From Acinetobacter pecorum (GTDB lineage: Bacteria > Pseudomonadota > Gammaproteobacteria > Pseudomonadales > Moraxellaceae), in assembly GCF_014837015.1 (NCBI RefSeq), contig NZ_JACSPT010000016.1, positions 1 to 64,000 on the forward strand: 64,000 nt of DNA, written 5' to 3'. Position 1 is the first letter of the stretch, and every line of letters begins with the position of its first letter. Both the position numbers and the translations under genes were made by a program. Positions 7,957 to 16,590 of this stretch are shown one piece after another. The notes beneath the pieces are model-generated. The model was not told the DNA's origin and made no database searches. It saw only the letters and a list, made by a program, of their open reading frames with translations.

Positions 7957-9657
7957 TTACTTCCAATTTTTAAGCTTAGATGTCTGTCCAATACCGACAT
8001 TAAAACTGTTGGTTGGATCAAGTTTTTCATAATGATTTTTCAGCGCAGGCTTAGCCACATATAAATGTCCAACGTTATGCTCTGCTGGATACTCAGCGCC
8101 ACGGCTATCTAACAAACGCCACATTGCATGTTCCATAGCTAAAGGATCAACATCTTTTTTAACAATGTAATCTTGGTGGAATACATGACATAAAAAATGT
8201 CCATAATACAGTTTATGTAAAATCTGCTCATCCATTTCTTTAGGTAAAGTTTCTACCCATTCACGATCATTACGGCGAAGTGCAATATCCAATGCAACAA
8301 TATCTTCAACTTCTGATCGGTGCGTATCTCGATAACGAATTGCAGCACCTGCGACCGCAAAACGATGTAAAAATGCTTTCCGCCCTTCATCTTCATCACA
8401 AAGGAAATAATCACCAGTTTCGTGATGATCAAAGTAGCTTTCTAAAAATGCCTCTACCGCAGCAACATCTTGATCTTCAATACGTAGTACCAAATGATGC
8501 TCATATAAATTTCGAAATGCATTCATACGCTTCGGCAAGTGTGACGGTAGAAATTTTGTCAGCAATTGCAGAAATTTATCAGAAAGACCTCGCATTTTCA
8601 TTTTTTCAAGATAACCATCTATTTTATCTTTCATCGCAAACGCAGCAGGCACTTTGGCTGTACCGAACTTCTCGATAAACATAAAAGTATCCTTACCATA
8701 TTCAGCACCAATGTCATAAGCAACACGATGAATATACTCACCAGCAATAGGAATACGCGGCAAATCTTTCAGTAAAAAACGACGGATTTTGGTTAAATCT
8801 TCTTGGTGATTACTCCCCACATAAAACACTTGGCTTGAAATTCTCTCAAACGTATCTAAACGCACTGCAAACACACAGACTTTACCCGCTGAGCCCGATG
8901 CTTCGAATAAACGGGATGGATCAGCATTAAAACGTGCCGGCGTGTTTTCATCAATTTTCGCCACATCTTTAATATAACCATGGTCTGATGCACAGCACTG
9001 ACTCTCATTTTCGATGTCGGCAATTTGATATTTTTGTTGTTCCAAATTCGATAAGATTTCCTCAGAAGAATGACCCAAATTCACACCTAAATGATTGACT
9101 AATTCAAGCGAGCCTTGATCATTCACTCTCGCATATAATGCAAGTTCTGTGTACGCAGGCCCACGACGCACCAATGCTCCACCGGAATTATTACATACGC
9201 CGCCTAAAACTGAAGCACCGATACAAGATGAACCAATGACTGAATGAGGTTCACGATTAAAAACTGCTAATTCTTTTTCTAAACGATCCAAAGTCGCACC
9301 TGGTAAACAAATGACTTGCTTACCTTCATTGATTACTTGAATTCCCCTTAGACGACGGGTACTCATTAATAATACTGGACGATCATAATCATCGCCAAAT
9401 GGAGTTGAGCCACCTGTGAGTCCTGTATTAGCGGCTTGCATGATTACGATACAACCAGCATCTACCGCTATTTCAAGCACTTTCCATTGTTCGACCAATG
9501 TCCCAGGAACAACGACAGCTAAGACGTTTCCTGTACCGTAACGGCGGCCTTGGCGATACAAACGAGTATCTTTCTCATGAGTCAGCACATTGTTTTTACC
9601 AACAATATCAATTAGTTTTTGAATAGTCTGTTGAGAAGAGGATTGAGTGTTTATCAT
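7957..9657 (-). CDS. dld: D-lactate dehydrogenase, quinone-dependent, FAD-binding
   Basis: Oxidises D-lactate to pyruvate at the inner membrane and passes electrons to quinone. The N-terminal FAD-binding domain (PCMH type) shows VIMQAANTGLTGGSTPFG and VIGSSCIGASVLGGVCNNSG. The C-terminal part is the membrane-binding lactate dehydrogenase domain, ending AEHNVGHLYVAKPALKNHYE and NSFNVGIGQTSK. I place the start at the ATG at 9657 (MINTQSSSQQ), giving about 566 residues, close to the E. coli enzyme; the frame is open to a TTG at 9687. It is the last gene of the lld operon, 200 bases after lldD. Confidence 0.92.
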   Translation of the reverse strand: MINTQSSSQQTIQKLIDIVGKNNVLTHEKDTRLYRQGRRYGTGNVLAVVVPGTLVEQWKVLEIAVDAGCIVIMQAANTGLTGGSTPFGDDYDRPVLLMSTRRLRGIQVINEGKQVICLPGATLDRLEKELAVFNREPHSVIGSSCIGASVLGGVCNNSGGALVRRGPAYTELALYARVNDQGSLELVNHLGVNLGHSSEEILSNLEQQKYQIADIENESQCCASDHGYIKDVAKIDENTPARFNADPSRLFEASGSAGKVCVFAVRLDTFERISSQVFYVGSNHQEDLTKIRRFLLKDLPRIPIAGEYIHRVAYDIGAEYGKDTFMFIEKFGTAKVPAAFAMKDKIDGYLEKMKMRGLSDKFLQLLTKFLPSHLPKRMNAFRNLYEHHLVLRIEDQDVAAVEAFLESYFDHHETGDYFLCDEDEGRKAFLHRFAVAGAAIRYRDTHRSEVEDIVALDIALRRNDREWVETLPKEMDEQILHKLYYGHFLCHVFHQDYIVKKDVDPLAMEHAMWRLLDSRGAEYPAEHNVGHLYVAKPALKNHYEKLDPTNSFNVGIGQTSKLKNWK

Positions 9658-9754
9658 TTTTAAGTCTTCTATTTTATAAATGCCCAAATAATATAATTTT
9701 CTCTCCCAGGTATCTTTTAAAACACGGCTTTAAAATTCAGCACAAGTGAAGATT

Positions 9755-9842
9755 AGAAGAGATTCTTTATAATCCATCGAAGCCCCTTTTTCAAAAGGAA
9801 GCTTTGTTTACCTGAATTATTCGGATAAGAATCTCTTTCTTT
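9755..9842. repeat. Long imperfect inverted repeat between lldD and dld
   Basis: 9755-9775 (AGAAGAGATTCTTTATAATCC) pairs with 9823-9842 with few interruptions. A second hairpin lies inside it (CCCTTTT and AAAAGG around 9783-9798). It sits in the 200-base gap between two operon genes, so it could stabilise or attenuate the message, or be a relic of a small mobile repeat. There is no clear T tract. Confidence 0.5.
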
Positions 9843-9887
9843 AAAGGAACGTTGGTAAAGATTTACTAATGTGAGTAATTAAATGGC

Positions 9888-11033
9888 TTATTCTTTCTCT
9901 AACTTGACCAAGCAATCCGATGTAATATCTGCAATGGTTCTTGCGCCAGTCAATGTCATTGCTACACGCATTTCTTTCTCAATCAAATCTAGTAAATTAC
10001 TTACCCCAGCACCGCCGGCAGCACCAAGTGCGTATACAAATGCACGACCAAGCATGCAAATATCTGCACCCATAGCCAACATACGTACCACATCAAGACC
10101 GTTACGAATCCCTGAATCTGCTAAAATTTTGATATCACCTTTGACCGCACTTGCAATTGAAGGAAGCGCACGAGCAGAAGACAAAACACCATCAAGCTGG
10201 CGACCACCGTGATTGGAGACCACAATTCCATCTGCGCCAAAACGTACTGCATCCTTGGCATCTTCAGGGTCTAAAATCCCCTTAATAACCATGGGACCCT
10301 CCCAATAATCACGAATCCACTCAAGATCTTTCCACGAAATTGAAGGGTCAAAGTTATTGCCCAGCCAACCGATATAATCTTCCAGACCTGTCGGCTTACC
10401 TAAATATTTCGAAATGTTACCTAAATCATGCGGACGACCCAATAAACCGACATTCCAAGCCCAGTGTGGGTGCATACACGATTGCATATAACGACGCATT
10501 GCAGCATTTTTACCACTCATTCCTGAATGTGCATCACGGTAACGCGCACCTGGAACGGGCATATCGACTGTGAATACTAAGGTAGAACAGCCTGCGGCTT
10601 TAGCACGTTCCAAGGCATTTTTCATAAATCCACGGTCACGTAGTACATACAGTTGAAACCACATTGGACGTTGAATCGCAGGTGCCACTTCTTCAATCGG
10701 ACAAACTGAAACTGTTGATAAGGTAAATGGAATGCCCTTTTTATCTGCGGCAACCGCGGCTTGAACTTCACCACGACACGCATACATACCCGTTAGACCT
10801 ACAGGTGACAATGCAACTGGCAACGCCAAATTTTCACCAAACAATTGCGTTTCTAAGCTCAGCTCAGACATGTCATTTAACACACGTTGACGTAAAGCGA
10901 TTTTTGATAAATCTTCTACATTACGCTTTAAGGTATATTCCGCATAGGCGCCACCATCAATGTATTCAAATAAAAATGGCGGTAAACGACGTTTCGCAGC
11001 TTCACGATAGTCATTTGCAGAAGAAATAATCAT
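9888..11033 (-). CDS. lldD: L-lactate dehydrogenase, FMN-dependent (quinone-linked)
   Basis: A 381-residue member of the FMN-dependent alpha-hydroxyacid dehydrogenases, which converts L-lactate to pyruvate at the membrane. The N-terminal [20 protein letters not shown], the FMN-site stretch [15 protein letters not shown], the substrate-side WFQLYV, and [12 protein letters not shown] with the catalytic His are all visible. The length is similar to E. coli LldD (about 396). It starts 3 bases after the lldR stop and lies between lldR and dld, as in other Acinetobacter and Pseudomonas lactate operons. Confidence 0.94.
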   Translation of the reverse strand: MIISSANDYREAAKRRLPPFLFEYIDGGAYAEYTLKRNVEDLSKIALRQRVLNDMSELSLETQLFGENLALPVALSPVGLTGMYACRGEVQAAVAADKKGIPFTLSTVSVCPIEEVAPAIQRPMWFQLYVLRDRGFMKNALERAKAAGCSTLVFTVDMPVPGARYRDAHSGMSGKNAAMRRYMQSCMHPHWAWNVGLLGRPHDLGNISKYLGKPTGLEDYIGWLGNNFDPSISWKDLEWIRDYWEGPMVIKGILDPEDAKDAVRFGADGIVVSNHGGRQLDGVLSSARALPSIASAVKGDIKILADSGIRNGLDVVRMLAMGADICMLGRAFVYALGAAGGAGVSNLLDLIEKEMRVAMTLTGARTIADITSDCLVKLEKE

Positions 11034-11036
11034 AAC

Positions 11037-11780
11037 TTATGTCCTATTTAATCGACTCGAACGTTGACGACGAGCTTCTTCTTCATCGATCATACGTACG
11101 CGTTGAACAACAAATTCAATATGCCCACAAGCTGCCTTACGTGCAGTCTCTGAGTCTTGACGTTCAATTGCGTCCATCACCTCAAAGTGCTGGTCATGCA
11201 ATTGTTCAAAATGTTGTGGTGTAGTGTAGACTTTACGTCGCCCTAACATCACGTTGTCTTGCAATAAATCAAACAAACTACGCATCATTTGGATCAGCAC
11301 TAGATTGTGGGATGCTTCTGCAATCGCCAGATGAAACTTCGCATCCGCTATTGCTGCGTGGGCATCATCACCTAAAGCCTGAAAATGGCTAATCTGCTCA
11401 AAACATTGACGAATATTAATCAAATCACTGGGTGTGGCACGTTGTGCGGCATACCATGCTGTACCACCTTCAAGCACCATACGAGCTTCTTGTACATCAA
11501 AACGATATTCAGGATCTTGATCCATCAAACCGGATAATGGCTCAACGATTTGATGCTGTGACCAATGTGCAGGCAACTGCTTTAAATAGGTGCCTGCACC
11601 CGCTTTGCTCTGAATAATCCCTGCGGTAATCAGCTGTTGAATCGCCTCACGTAAAGAGCTACGAGACACACCCAACTGCTCACAGAGTTGGCGTTCAGCA
11701 GGCAATCGCTCTCCGACTTGCACATTATTTTTTTCAATCAATAGACGTAAACGCTGTACCACTTTGTCGGAGACTTTCAT
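11037..11780 (-). CDS. lldR: Transcriptional regulator LldR (GntR family, FadR type)
   Basis: A lactate-responsive regulator. The N-terminal winged helix-turn-helix has VGERLPAERQLCEQLGVSRS and LREAIQQLITAGI. The C-terminal FCD domain is helical, with the metal/effector-site histidine pattern (DAKFHLAIAEASHN). The ATG at 11780 is chosen because AAGGA lies 7 bases upstream, giving 247 residues; the frame is open to 11813 and would then overlap lldP. It follows the lldP stop by 17 bases. Two palindromic TGGTATGACCA sites upstream of lldP are its likely operators. Confidence 0.92.
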   Translation of the reverse strand: MKVSDKVVQRLRLLIEKNNVQVGERLPAERQLCEQLGVSRSSLREAIQQLITAGIIQSKAGAGTYLKQLPAHWSQHQIVEPLSGLMDQDPEYRFDVQEARMVLEGGTAWYAAQRATPSDLINIRQCFEQISHFQALGDDAHAAIADAKFHLAIAEASHNLVLIQMMRSLFDLLQDNVMLGRRKVYTTPQHFEQLHDQHFEVMDAIERQDSETARKAACGHIEFVVQRVRMIDEEEARRQRSSRLNRT

Positions 11781-11797
11781 TTTTTTCCTTGACCCGT

Positions 11798-13462
11798 TTA
11801 CGGAATCATCCACGGGAAAACATAAGCTTGTAAGGTCACAATAATACCAATCATCACCGTAAAGATAATGCTGTGTTTTACTGTAAATCTAAATAAATCA
11901 GATTCTTTACCAACTAAACCCACTGCCGCACAAGCAATCGCAATTGATTGAGGGGAAATCATCTTACCTGTTACCCCACCACTGGTATTGGCAGCAACTA
12001 ACAAGACTTCAGGCACACCGATTTGCTGTGCTGTAGTTGCTTGTAACGCTGAAAACAATGCGTTAGCTGAAGTATCTGAACCTGTAAGAAACACCCCAAC
12101 CCAACCCAAGAATGGTGAGAAGAAGGTGAAAGCCTGACCCGTATGTGCCAGTGCTAAAGCAAGCGTTGCTGACAGACCTGAATAGTTTGCAATGAAGGCA
12201 AAAGCCAGCACCATACCAATCGAATAAATTGGTGTTTTTAGTTCATTCACGGTTTCAAAGAATGTCGAAACTGCCTCTTTAGGTTTCATTTTTAAATAAA
12301 TAATCGTGATCAATGCCGCCAACATAATCGCCGTACCCGTTGCTGATAACCAATCAAACTTATAAATCGCATCATAATCTTTAATTTCAGGCACGACAGG
12401 CGGTAGCTTTTGAATCAATTGATGCAAATACGGCACTTTAATTGAAACTACTAAATCACTTAGTGCGCCGTCCTTAACAAATAAATCTTTAAAAGGTTTG
12501 ATGCTCCAGACCGTCACCATTGCTGTAAGTATCAAAAATGGAGACCAGGCTTTGGCTATCTGCCCCACACTGTATTGCTTACGAACTTGCTCAACAATGG
12601 TTTCATCTACTTGTAAATCCTTATCCTGAAAACGAAAAATATGTTTTGGCTTCCAGTACTTAAGTAAGATTGTCAAACTAACCAATGCTGCAATTGCAGC
12701 AGTAATATCGGGTAACTCAGGACCAACAAAATTTGATGTCAAATATTGCGCTAAAGAAAAAGATAAGCTGGCAACTAAAATAGCAGGCCAAGTTTCTTTA
12801 ACCCCACGCCAGCCATCCATGATTGCCATGATCCAGATCAATACAATTGGCACCATAAAGGGTAACTGACGACCCACCATTTGACTGATTTCCATGGTGT
12901 CAACACCTGAAACCTGCCCAGCGACAATGATCGGAATTCCCATTGCACCAAAAGCAACAGGTGCAGTGTTAACTATCAGGCATAGCCCAGCCGCATATAA
13001 AGGCTTAAAACCGAGTCCCACCAACAGTGCCGCAGTAATTGCGACGGGTGCACCAAAACCTGCCGCACCTTCTAAAAACGTACCAAAAGCAAACCCAACT
13101 AATAGCATTTGCAGACGTTGATCTTCTGTGATTGAAAGAATAGAGGAACGAATAACATCAAACTGCCCTGTTTTTACTGAAATCTTATATATAAAAACTG
13201 CACCGATAATAATCCATGCAATTGGCCACAGTCCGTAGAAGAATCCATAGACCATTGATGCCAATGCCATTCCGATTGGCATTTTGTATAAAAATAATGA
13301 GACCAGAAAGGCTAAAAAAACGGTAATTGTCGCGGCTACACTACCCTTCATACGAAAAATAGCCAATGCCAAAAAAAAGAAAACAATTGGAACTAGCGCT
13401 ATTGCACTCGAAATCCAGATATTGCCCATGGGATCATAAATTTGTTGCCACTGTTGAAGCAT
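11798..13462 (-). CDS. lldP: L-lactate permease
   Basis: A 554-residue multi-pass inner-membrane transporter of the lactate permease family, taking up lactate with protons. About a dozen hydrophobic segments are seen. Typical stretches are [58 protein letters not shown] and [20 protein letters not shown]. It is the first gene of the lld operon and is read from the region holding the two LldR-type sites. Length and composition are normal for the family. Confidence 0.95.
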   Translation of the reverse strand: MLQQWQQIYDPMGNIWISSAIALVPIVFFFLALAIFRMKGSVAATITVFLAFLVSLFLYKMPIGMALASMVYGFFYGLWPIAWIIIGAVFIYKISVKTGQFDVIRSSILSITEDQRLQMLLVGFAFGTFLEGAAGFGAPVAITAALLVGLGFKPLYAAGLCLIVNTAPVAFGAMGIPIIVAGQVSGVDTMEISQMVGRQLPFMVPIVLIWIMAIMDGWRGVKETWPAILVASLSFSLAQYLTSNFVGPELPDITAAIAALVSLTILLKYWKPKHIFRFQDKDLQVDETIVEQVRKQYSVGQIAKAWSPFLILTAMVTVWSIKPFKDLFVKDGALSDLVVSIKVPYLHQLIQKLPPVVPEIKDYDAIYKFDWLSATGTAIMLAALITIIYLKMKPKEAVSTFFETVNELKTPIYSIGMVLAFAFIANYSGLSATLALALAHTGQAFTFFSPFLGWVGVFLTGSDTSANALFSALQATTAQQIGVPEVLLVAANTSGGVTGKMISPQSIAIACAAVGLVGKESDLFRFTVKHSIIFTVMIGIIVTLQAYVFPWMIP

Positions 13463-13520
13463 TGTCTACTCCTTGAAATGCTTAACTACTAGATTGAACA
13501 GTTTATTATACTTATACACC

Positions 13521-13539
13521 AAACTGGTATGACCAATTT
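13521..13539. promoter_or_regulatory. LldR-type operator 1
   Basis: The sequence TGGTATGACCA (13525-13535) is an inverted TGGT/ACCA repeat with AT-rich flanks, matching the known FadR-subfamily LldR/PdhR operator pattern. It lies about 63 bases upstream of the lldP start. Binding by the LldR encoded in this operon is inferred. Confidence 0.8.
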
Positions 13540-13614
13540 AGTAATTAAGAGATAAAATGTATATTTTATATTAGAAATATTAGCCTAAAAACGCAATAGA
13601 CAAGCTTTAATTTA

Positions 13615-13635
13615 TTTTTTGGTATGACCAATTTT
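13615..13635. promoter_or_regulatory. LldR-type operator 2
   Basis: A second TGGTATGACCA (13620-13630) flanked by T and AATTTT. It is identical in its core to operator 1 and exactly 95 bases away, close to nine helical turns, which would suit a repression loop. E. coli lldPRD is known to use two LldR sites. Confidence 0.8.
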
Positions 13636-13682
13636 ACAATCTATTAAAATCTTATACATTATTAAAAACTTAAGCAATACAT

Positions 13683-13762
13683 GGTTTTGTTGCACAAACC
13701 TATTCTTGAAAGCTTATTCAGCAATATAATTCCCAAATGAATAAGCCTATACCTAAAATCTA
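13683..13762. mobile_element. Relic of an IS terminus, same type as at the left window edge
   Basis: GGTTTTGTTGCACAAACC opens an 80-base stretch that parallels the IS end at 77-1 read on the minus strand, including ATTCTTGA, AGCAATATAATT and ACCTAAAA. There is no transposase or opposite end, so only one terminus remains. It sits between the lld promoter region and fic. Confidence 0.6.
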
Positions 13763-13885
13763 CCGGACAACGAAAGGCTAACCTACTACTTTTACAGTCA
13801 ATACAAAATGTAATGTTATATCACTACATTTCTGATATTTCTTTTTTCATGTATTATCGACTAAGACAAATTCAGGGATAAGGTT

Positions 13886-14617
13886 ATGTTTGAAAATATT
13901 GATGATTTAAAGAAAAAATTAGATCAACATCGCCCTCTTTCTCCATCAATTGTCAAAAATTTACAAGAAGATCTTATTGTCCGTTGGACCTATCATTCGA
14001 ATGCAATTGAAGGCAATACACTCACCCTGCTAGAAACTAAAGTAGTACTCGAAGGTATTACTGTTGGTGGAAAGGCATTAAGAGAACACTTCGAAGCGAT
14101 CAACCATAGAAATGCAATTTACTATGTTGAAGATATCATTCGGAAAGAGGAGCCTTTTTCTGAATGGCAAATTCGTAATATCCATCAGCTTATCTTAAAG
14201 AATATTGATGATGATAATGCTGGCCGCTATCGTCAACAAAATGTCCTAATCTCTGGTGCTACATCTACCCCACCTGATTACACATTATTAAATGAAAAGA
14301 TGGCTCAGTTAGTTGATTGGTATAATTCAGAGGCACATAAGCTTCACCCCATTGAACGTGGAGCTAAAGTACATGCTGATTTTGTAGGTATCCATCCATT
14401 CATTGATGGCAATGGCCGTACATCACGTCTATTGATGAATCTCGAATTGCTTAAAGCTGGTTATCCACCTTGCGTCATCACAGTTGAAAACCGACTGGCC
14501 TACTATGAAGCCCTAGATCAATGGATGGCTTATGGAAAGACTGAAGCTTTTATCCAATTAGTTTCCGATGCTGTACTAGAAGGATTTAAACCATATCAAG
14601 TAGTTTTAGGAATTTAA
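13886..14617 (+). CDS. Fic family protein (AMPylation/nucleotidyl-transfer domain)
   Basis: A 243-residue Fic-domain protein that would transfer AMP or another nucleotide group to a protein target. The active-site motif HPFIDGNGRTSR is complete at about 170-181, with the catalytic His and both Arg. An N-terminal inhibitory motif of the S/T-x-x-x-E-G/N type is at residues 38-43 (SNAIEG), so it is self-inhibited in the usual way. No separate antitoxin is seen next to it. It is the only gene on the plus strand in the left half of the island, and a related 5' fragment lies at 7691. The target is unknown. Confidence 0.92.
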   Translation: MFENIDDLKKKLDQHRPLSPSIVKNLQEDLIVRWTYHSNAIEGNTLTLLETKVVLEGITVGGKALREHFEAINHRNAIYYVEDIIRKEEPFSEWQIRNIHQLILKNIDDDNAGRYRQQNVLISGATSTPPDYTLLNEKMAQLVDWYNSEAHKLHPIERGAKVHADFVGIHPFIDGNGRTSRLLMNLELLKAGYPPCVITVENRLAYYEALDQWMAYGKTEAFIQLVSDAVLEGFKPYQVVLGI

Positions 14618-14635
14618 AATTATATAATCGATTAA

Positions 14636-14896
14636 TCATTCAAGTTGGTCCAACTGCTCACAAGCGATCAAATTAAGATGTACAAATTGTTCCCAAGAAA
14701 TTTTTTGTTTAAAGTGTTGCTCATAATAGGTATCAACTCGACATACTTCCGGACGATTTTCATAGATTGTACATAAATGAGATGTTAGATCGTGGTAACG
14801 GCAAATGCCGTCACCACGATCTAAAAAATCAGTTTGGTTTGATAAATTAACATGCCTGCAACAGGCTCCGCACTGAGTGCATGGAAAAGCAATCAA
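14636..14896 (-). CDS. YkgJ family cysteine-cluster protein
   Basis: An 86-residue protein with the CxxC-G-x-CC pattern near the N-terminus (FPCTQCGACCRHV) and further Cys residues in ICRYH, HLCTIY and EVCRVD. This matches the YkgJ zinc/iron-sulfur cluster family, whose role is not established. The start is a TTG at 14896 that overlaps the stop of the upstream 542-residue gene (TTGA), so its translation is probably coupled to that gene. It is the last gene of the membrane-protein cluster. Confidence 0.8.
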   Translation of the reverse strand: MIAFPCTQCGACCRHVNLSNQTDFLDRGDGICRYHDLTSHLCTIYENRPEVCRVDTYYEQHFKQKISWEQFVHLNLIACEQLDQLE

Positions 14897-16521
14897 TTTT
14901 TAGCCAACCCTAATAACCAGCTTCGAGTACTTTCTGAATTTCCCATTTCAAATGGTAATTTAATTTCTTGCTTTTCTATTTCTTTCTTTAGAACTATATT
15001 GCGCTCTAATTCAGAATTAGCACTGTTTAGTTGTTCTGTAAATACAGAAATCTCATCAATATTTAAGCCAAATTCTAATTGCGTCAATTGTAGAATATAT
15101 TGGTCTAACTCTTTATTGATCTCTCTAAAGTTATCTAGTATTTTTTCATATTTTGTTTTTACCTGATCTAAATATGACCAGAATTTTTGCATTATTTCAC
15201 TTTGCTCAATGAAATAATTTAAAGCCAAAATTACAATACCACTTGTCAAAGCGCTAGCGAAGTCAACAACTAAATTTCCTAAAGGCATTGAGTTAAGAGC
15301 AGCTAAACCTTCATGCATAAGCATACCTACGATTATGCCAATACTTGCTGAAAGAATTTTAAAAGTGGCTTTAGTTAACTCACCAGTCGATAAGTTCTCT
15401 GGATTAAAGAATGCCATCTTCATGACTTTGATCAAATTTAACCAGGTCTCTCTTATAATTTTCCCCCAAAACTTTGTTGTTGTAAGAAAAATATTTAATA
15501 CCGTTGTAGAAAGACTTGCAAAAACACCTGAAATTGTTGCATCCCGAAAACTAGAAACTACATCCTTAAACCGCTGCTTTACACGTTCAATAATATTTAA
15601 AACCGTATCTTTTAAATCATCTAAAAAGTTTTTAATTCTAAATTCAACTATTTTATACTTCACGTATATAGAAGGAATTACCGCTTTTATTTCAAACCAA
15701 ATTTCAGCAAGTATAAGTCCTAATGTCTCCCTTAAACCCATTTTTAAACCAGCAATCCCTGCTGATGTTAAGCTTGCCTTAAAAAACTTAGTACTTTGAT
15801 AATAACTATTTATCTGCTTCTCAGTTTCAGCTCTTGCCTTTTCATCAACTTTTTTCATGGATTCACTATCAACTTGTTTAAGCTCATCCAATGATTGCTG
15901 TTTTTTTCTAATTTTATCTTGAACTTGCTGAAACTCATGCCGTTCTTGAGGTGTAGATTGTGGCATTCCATGAAGCTTCTGATTTAACTTACTTAATTCA
16001 ATTTCACGATTATTAATTGTTTCGGGTAAATTATTTAAAAATTTATCAACAGAATGCTGTTTTTTAGTTCTATTTATACTGCTAGCCGTTGACGATAAAT
16101 TTGAGTCTTGATTAGCTAATGCTACTCCATCCAGTCCAGCTAGCATTCTTCCAGCATCATTATGAATCTCATGCGCCGATATAATATGATCCAAATCACG
16201 GTTTTGGCCTTTTGATAGATTTTTATCTTTACGATATTTATCTTTCAAAGTCCCATTTTCTTGCGCTTGTTTATCATTCCGCCCTTTCTGAATATAATTA
16301 TGATGTTGATGATAAGCAGCCGAATCATATTTTTCACGATTTTCATACTTTATCTTTTCCGCTTCTGTTGCCCATATGTCTTGTCTGACATTTTGAATCG
16401 TATCAACATCTCCACCTTTTTTATCTTCAAATAATAAAAAATCAAGACCAAAGGTAGTCACTAAACTTTTAGTGACAACTTGGTTAATTTCATCTGACCA
16501 ATCAAATGTTTTTGATGACAT
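14893..16521 (-). CDS. Large membrane/coiled-coil protein with an HNH-like N-terminal motif (module A, large subunit)
   Basis: 542 residues; no family is recognised for the whole protein. Residues 109-160 resemble an HNH nuclease core: DLDHIISAHEIHN (His112 and His120), then DSNL (141) and SSINRTKKQ (Asn150). A charged coiled coil follows (about 165-240). Then come amphipathic and hydrophobic segments (about 250-450, with probable membrane helices at ILSASIGIIVGMLMHEG and FASALTSGIVILALNYF). A second coiled coil runs to a C-terminal LPFEMGNSESTRSW. The gene at 18329 shares this overall plan in its second half. It lies 69 bases after the Gly-rich gene at 16591 and overlaps the YkgJ gene. A membrane-anchored nuclease-type effector is a guess. 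Confidence 0.75.
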   Translation of the reverse strand: MSSKTFDWSDEINQVVTKSLVTTFGLDFLLFEDKKGGDVDTIQNVRQDIWATEAEKIKYENREKYDSAAYHQHHNYIQKGRNDKQAQENGTLKDKYRKDKNLSKGQNRDLDHIISAHEIHNDAGRMLAGLDGVALANQDSNLSSTASSINRTKKQHSVDKFLNNLPETINNREIELSKLNQKLHGMPQSTPQERHEFQQVQDKIRKKQQSLDELKQVDSESMKKVDEKARAETEKQINSYYQSTKFFKASLTSAGIAGLKMGLRETLGLILAEIWFEIKAVIPSIYVKYKIVEFRIKNFLDDLKDTVLNIIERVKQRFKDVVSSFRDATISGVFASLSTTVLNIFLTTTKFWGKIIRETWLNLIKVMKMAFFNPENLSTGELTKATFKILSASIGIIVGMLMHEGLAALNSMPLGNLVVDFASALTSGIVILALNYFIEQSEIMQKFWSYLDQVKTKYEKILDNFREINKELDQYILQLTQLEFGLNIDEISVFTEQLNSANSELERNIVLKKEIEKQEIKLPFEMGNSESTRSWLLGLAKN

Positions 16522-16540
16522 ATCTGTTCCTAATATAAGA

Positions 16541-16566
16541 ACTCCTCCTGTGTTGACAGGAGGAGT
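16541..16566. repeat. Perfect 10-bp hairpin in front of the 542-residue gene
   Basis: ACTCCTCCTG and CAGGAGGAGT pair around a 6-base loop, in the 69-base gap between two genes of the same cluster. On the minus strand the 3' arm contains AGGAGGAG, a strong Shine-Dalgarno-like sequence. There is no good T run, so an attenuator or translation-control hairpin fits better than a terminator. Confidence 0.6.
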
Positions 16567-16590
16567 CCTTAATACTTTAAAATTATGTTA

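Larger units (their letters stand above)
13463..13885. other. Divergent region between lldP and fic: operators and an IS relic
   Basis: This 420-base stretch carries two LldR-type palindromes (13525 and 13620), an IS-end relic from 13683, and the leader of fic. The lldP start has GGAG (CAAGGAGT on the minus strand) about 8 bases upstream. I see no gene. Confidence 0.6.

Noticed and set aside
8280..8678. 132-codon plus-strand frame opposite dld
   Set aside because: dld is clearly real; the frame is antisense and shows no domain.
15335..15799. 154-codon plus-strand frame opposite the 542-residue gene
   Set aside because: It lies fully inside a better-supported gene on the other strand; low-complexity translation with no family signal.
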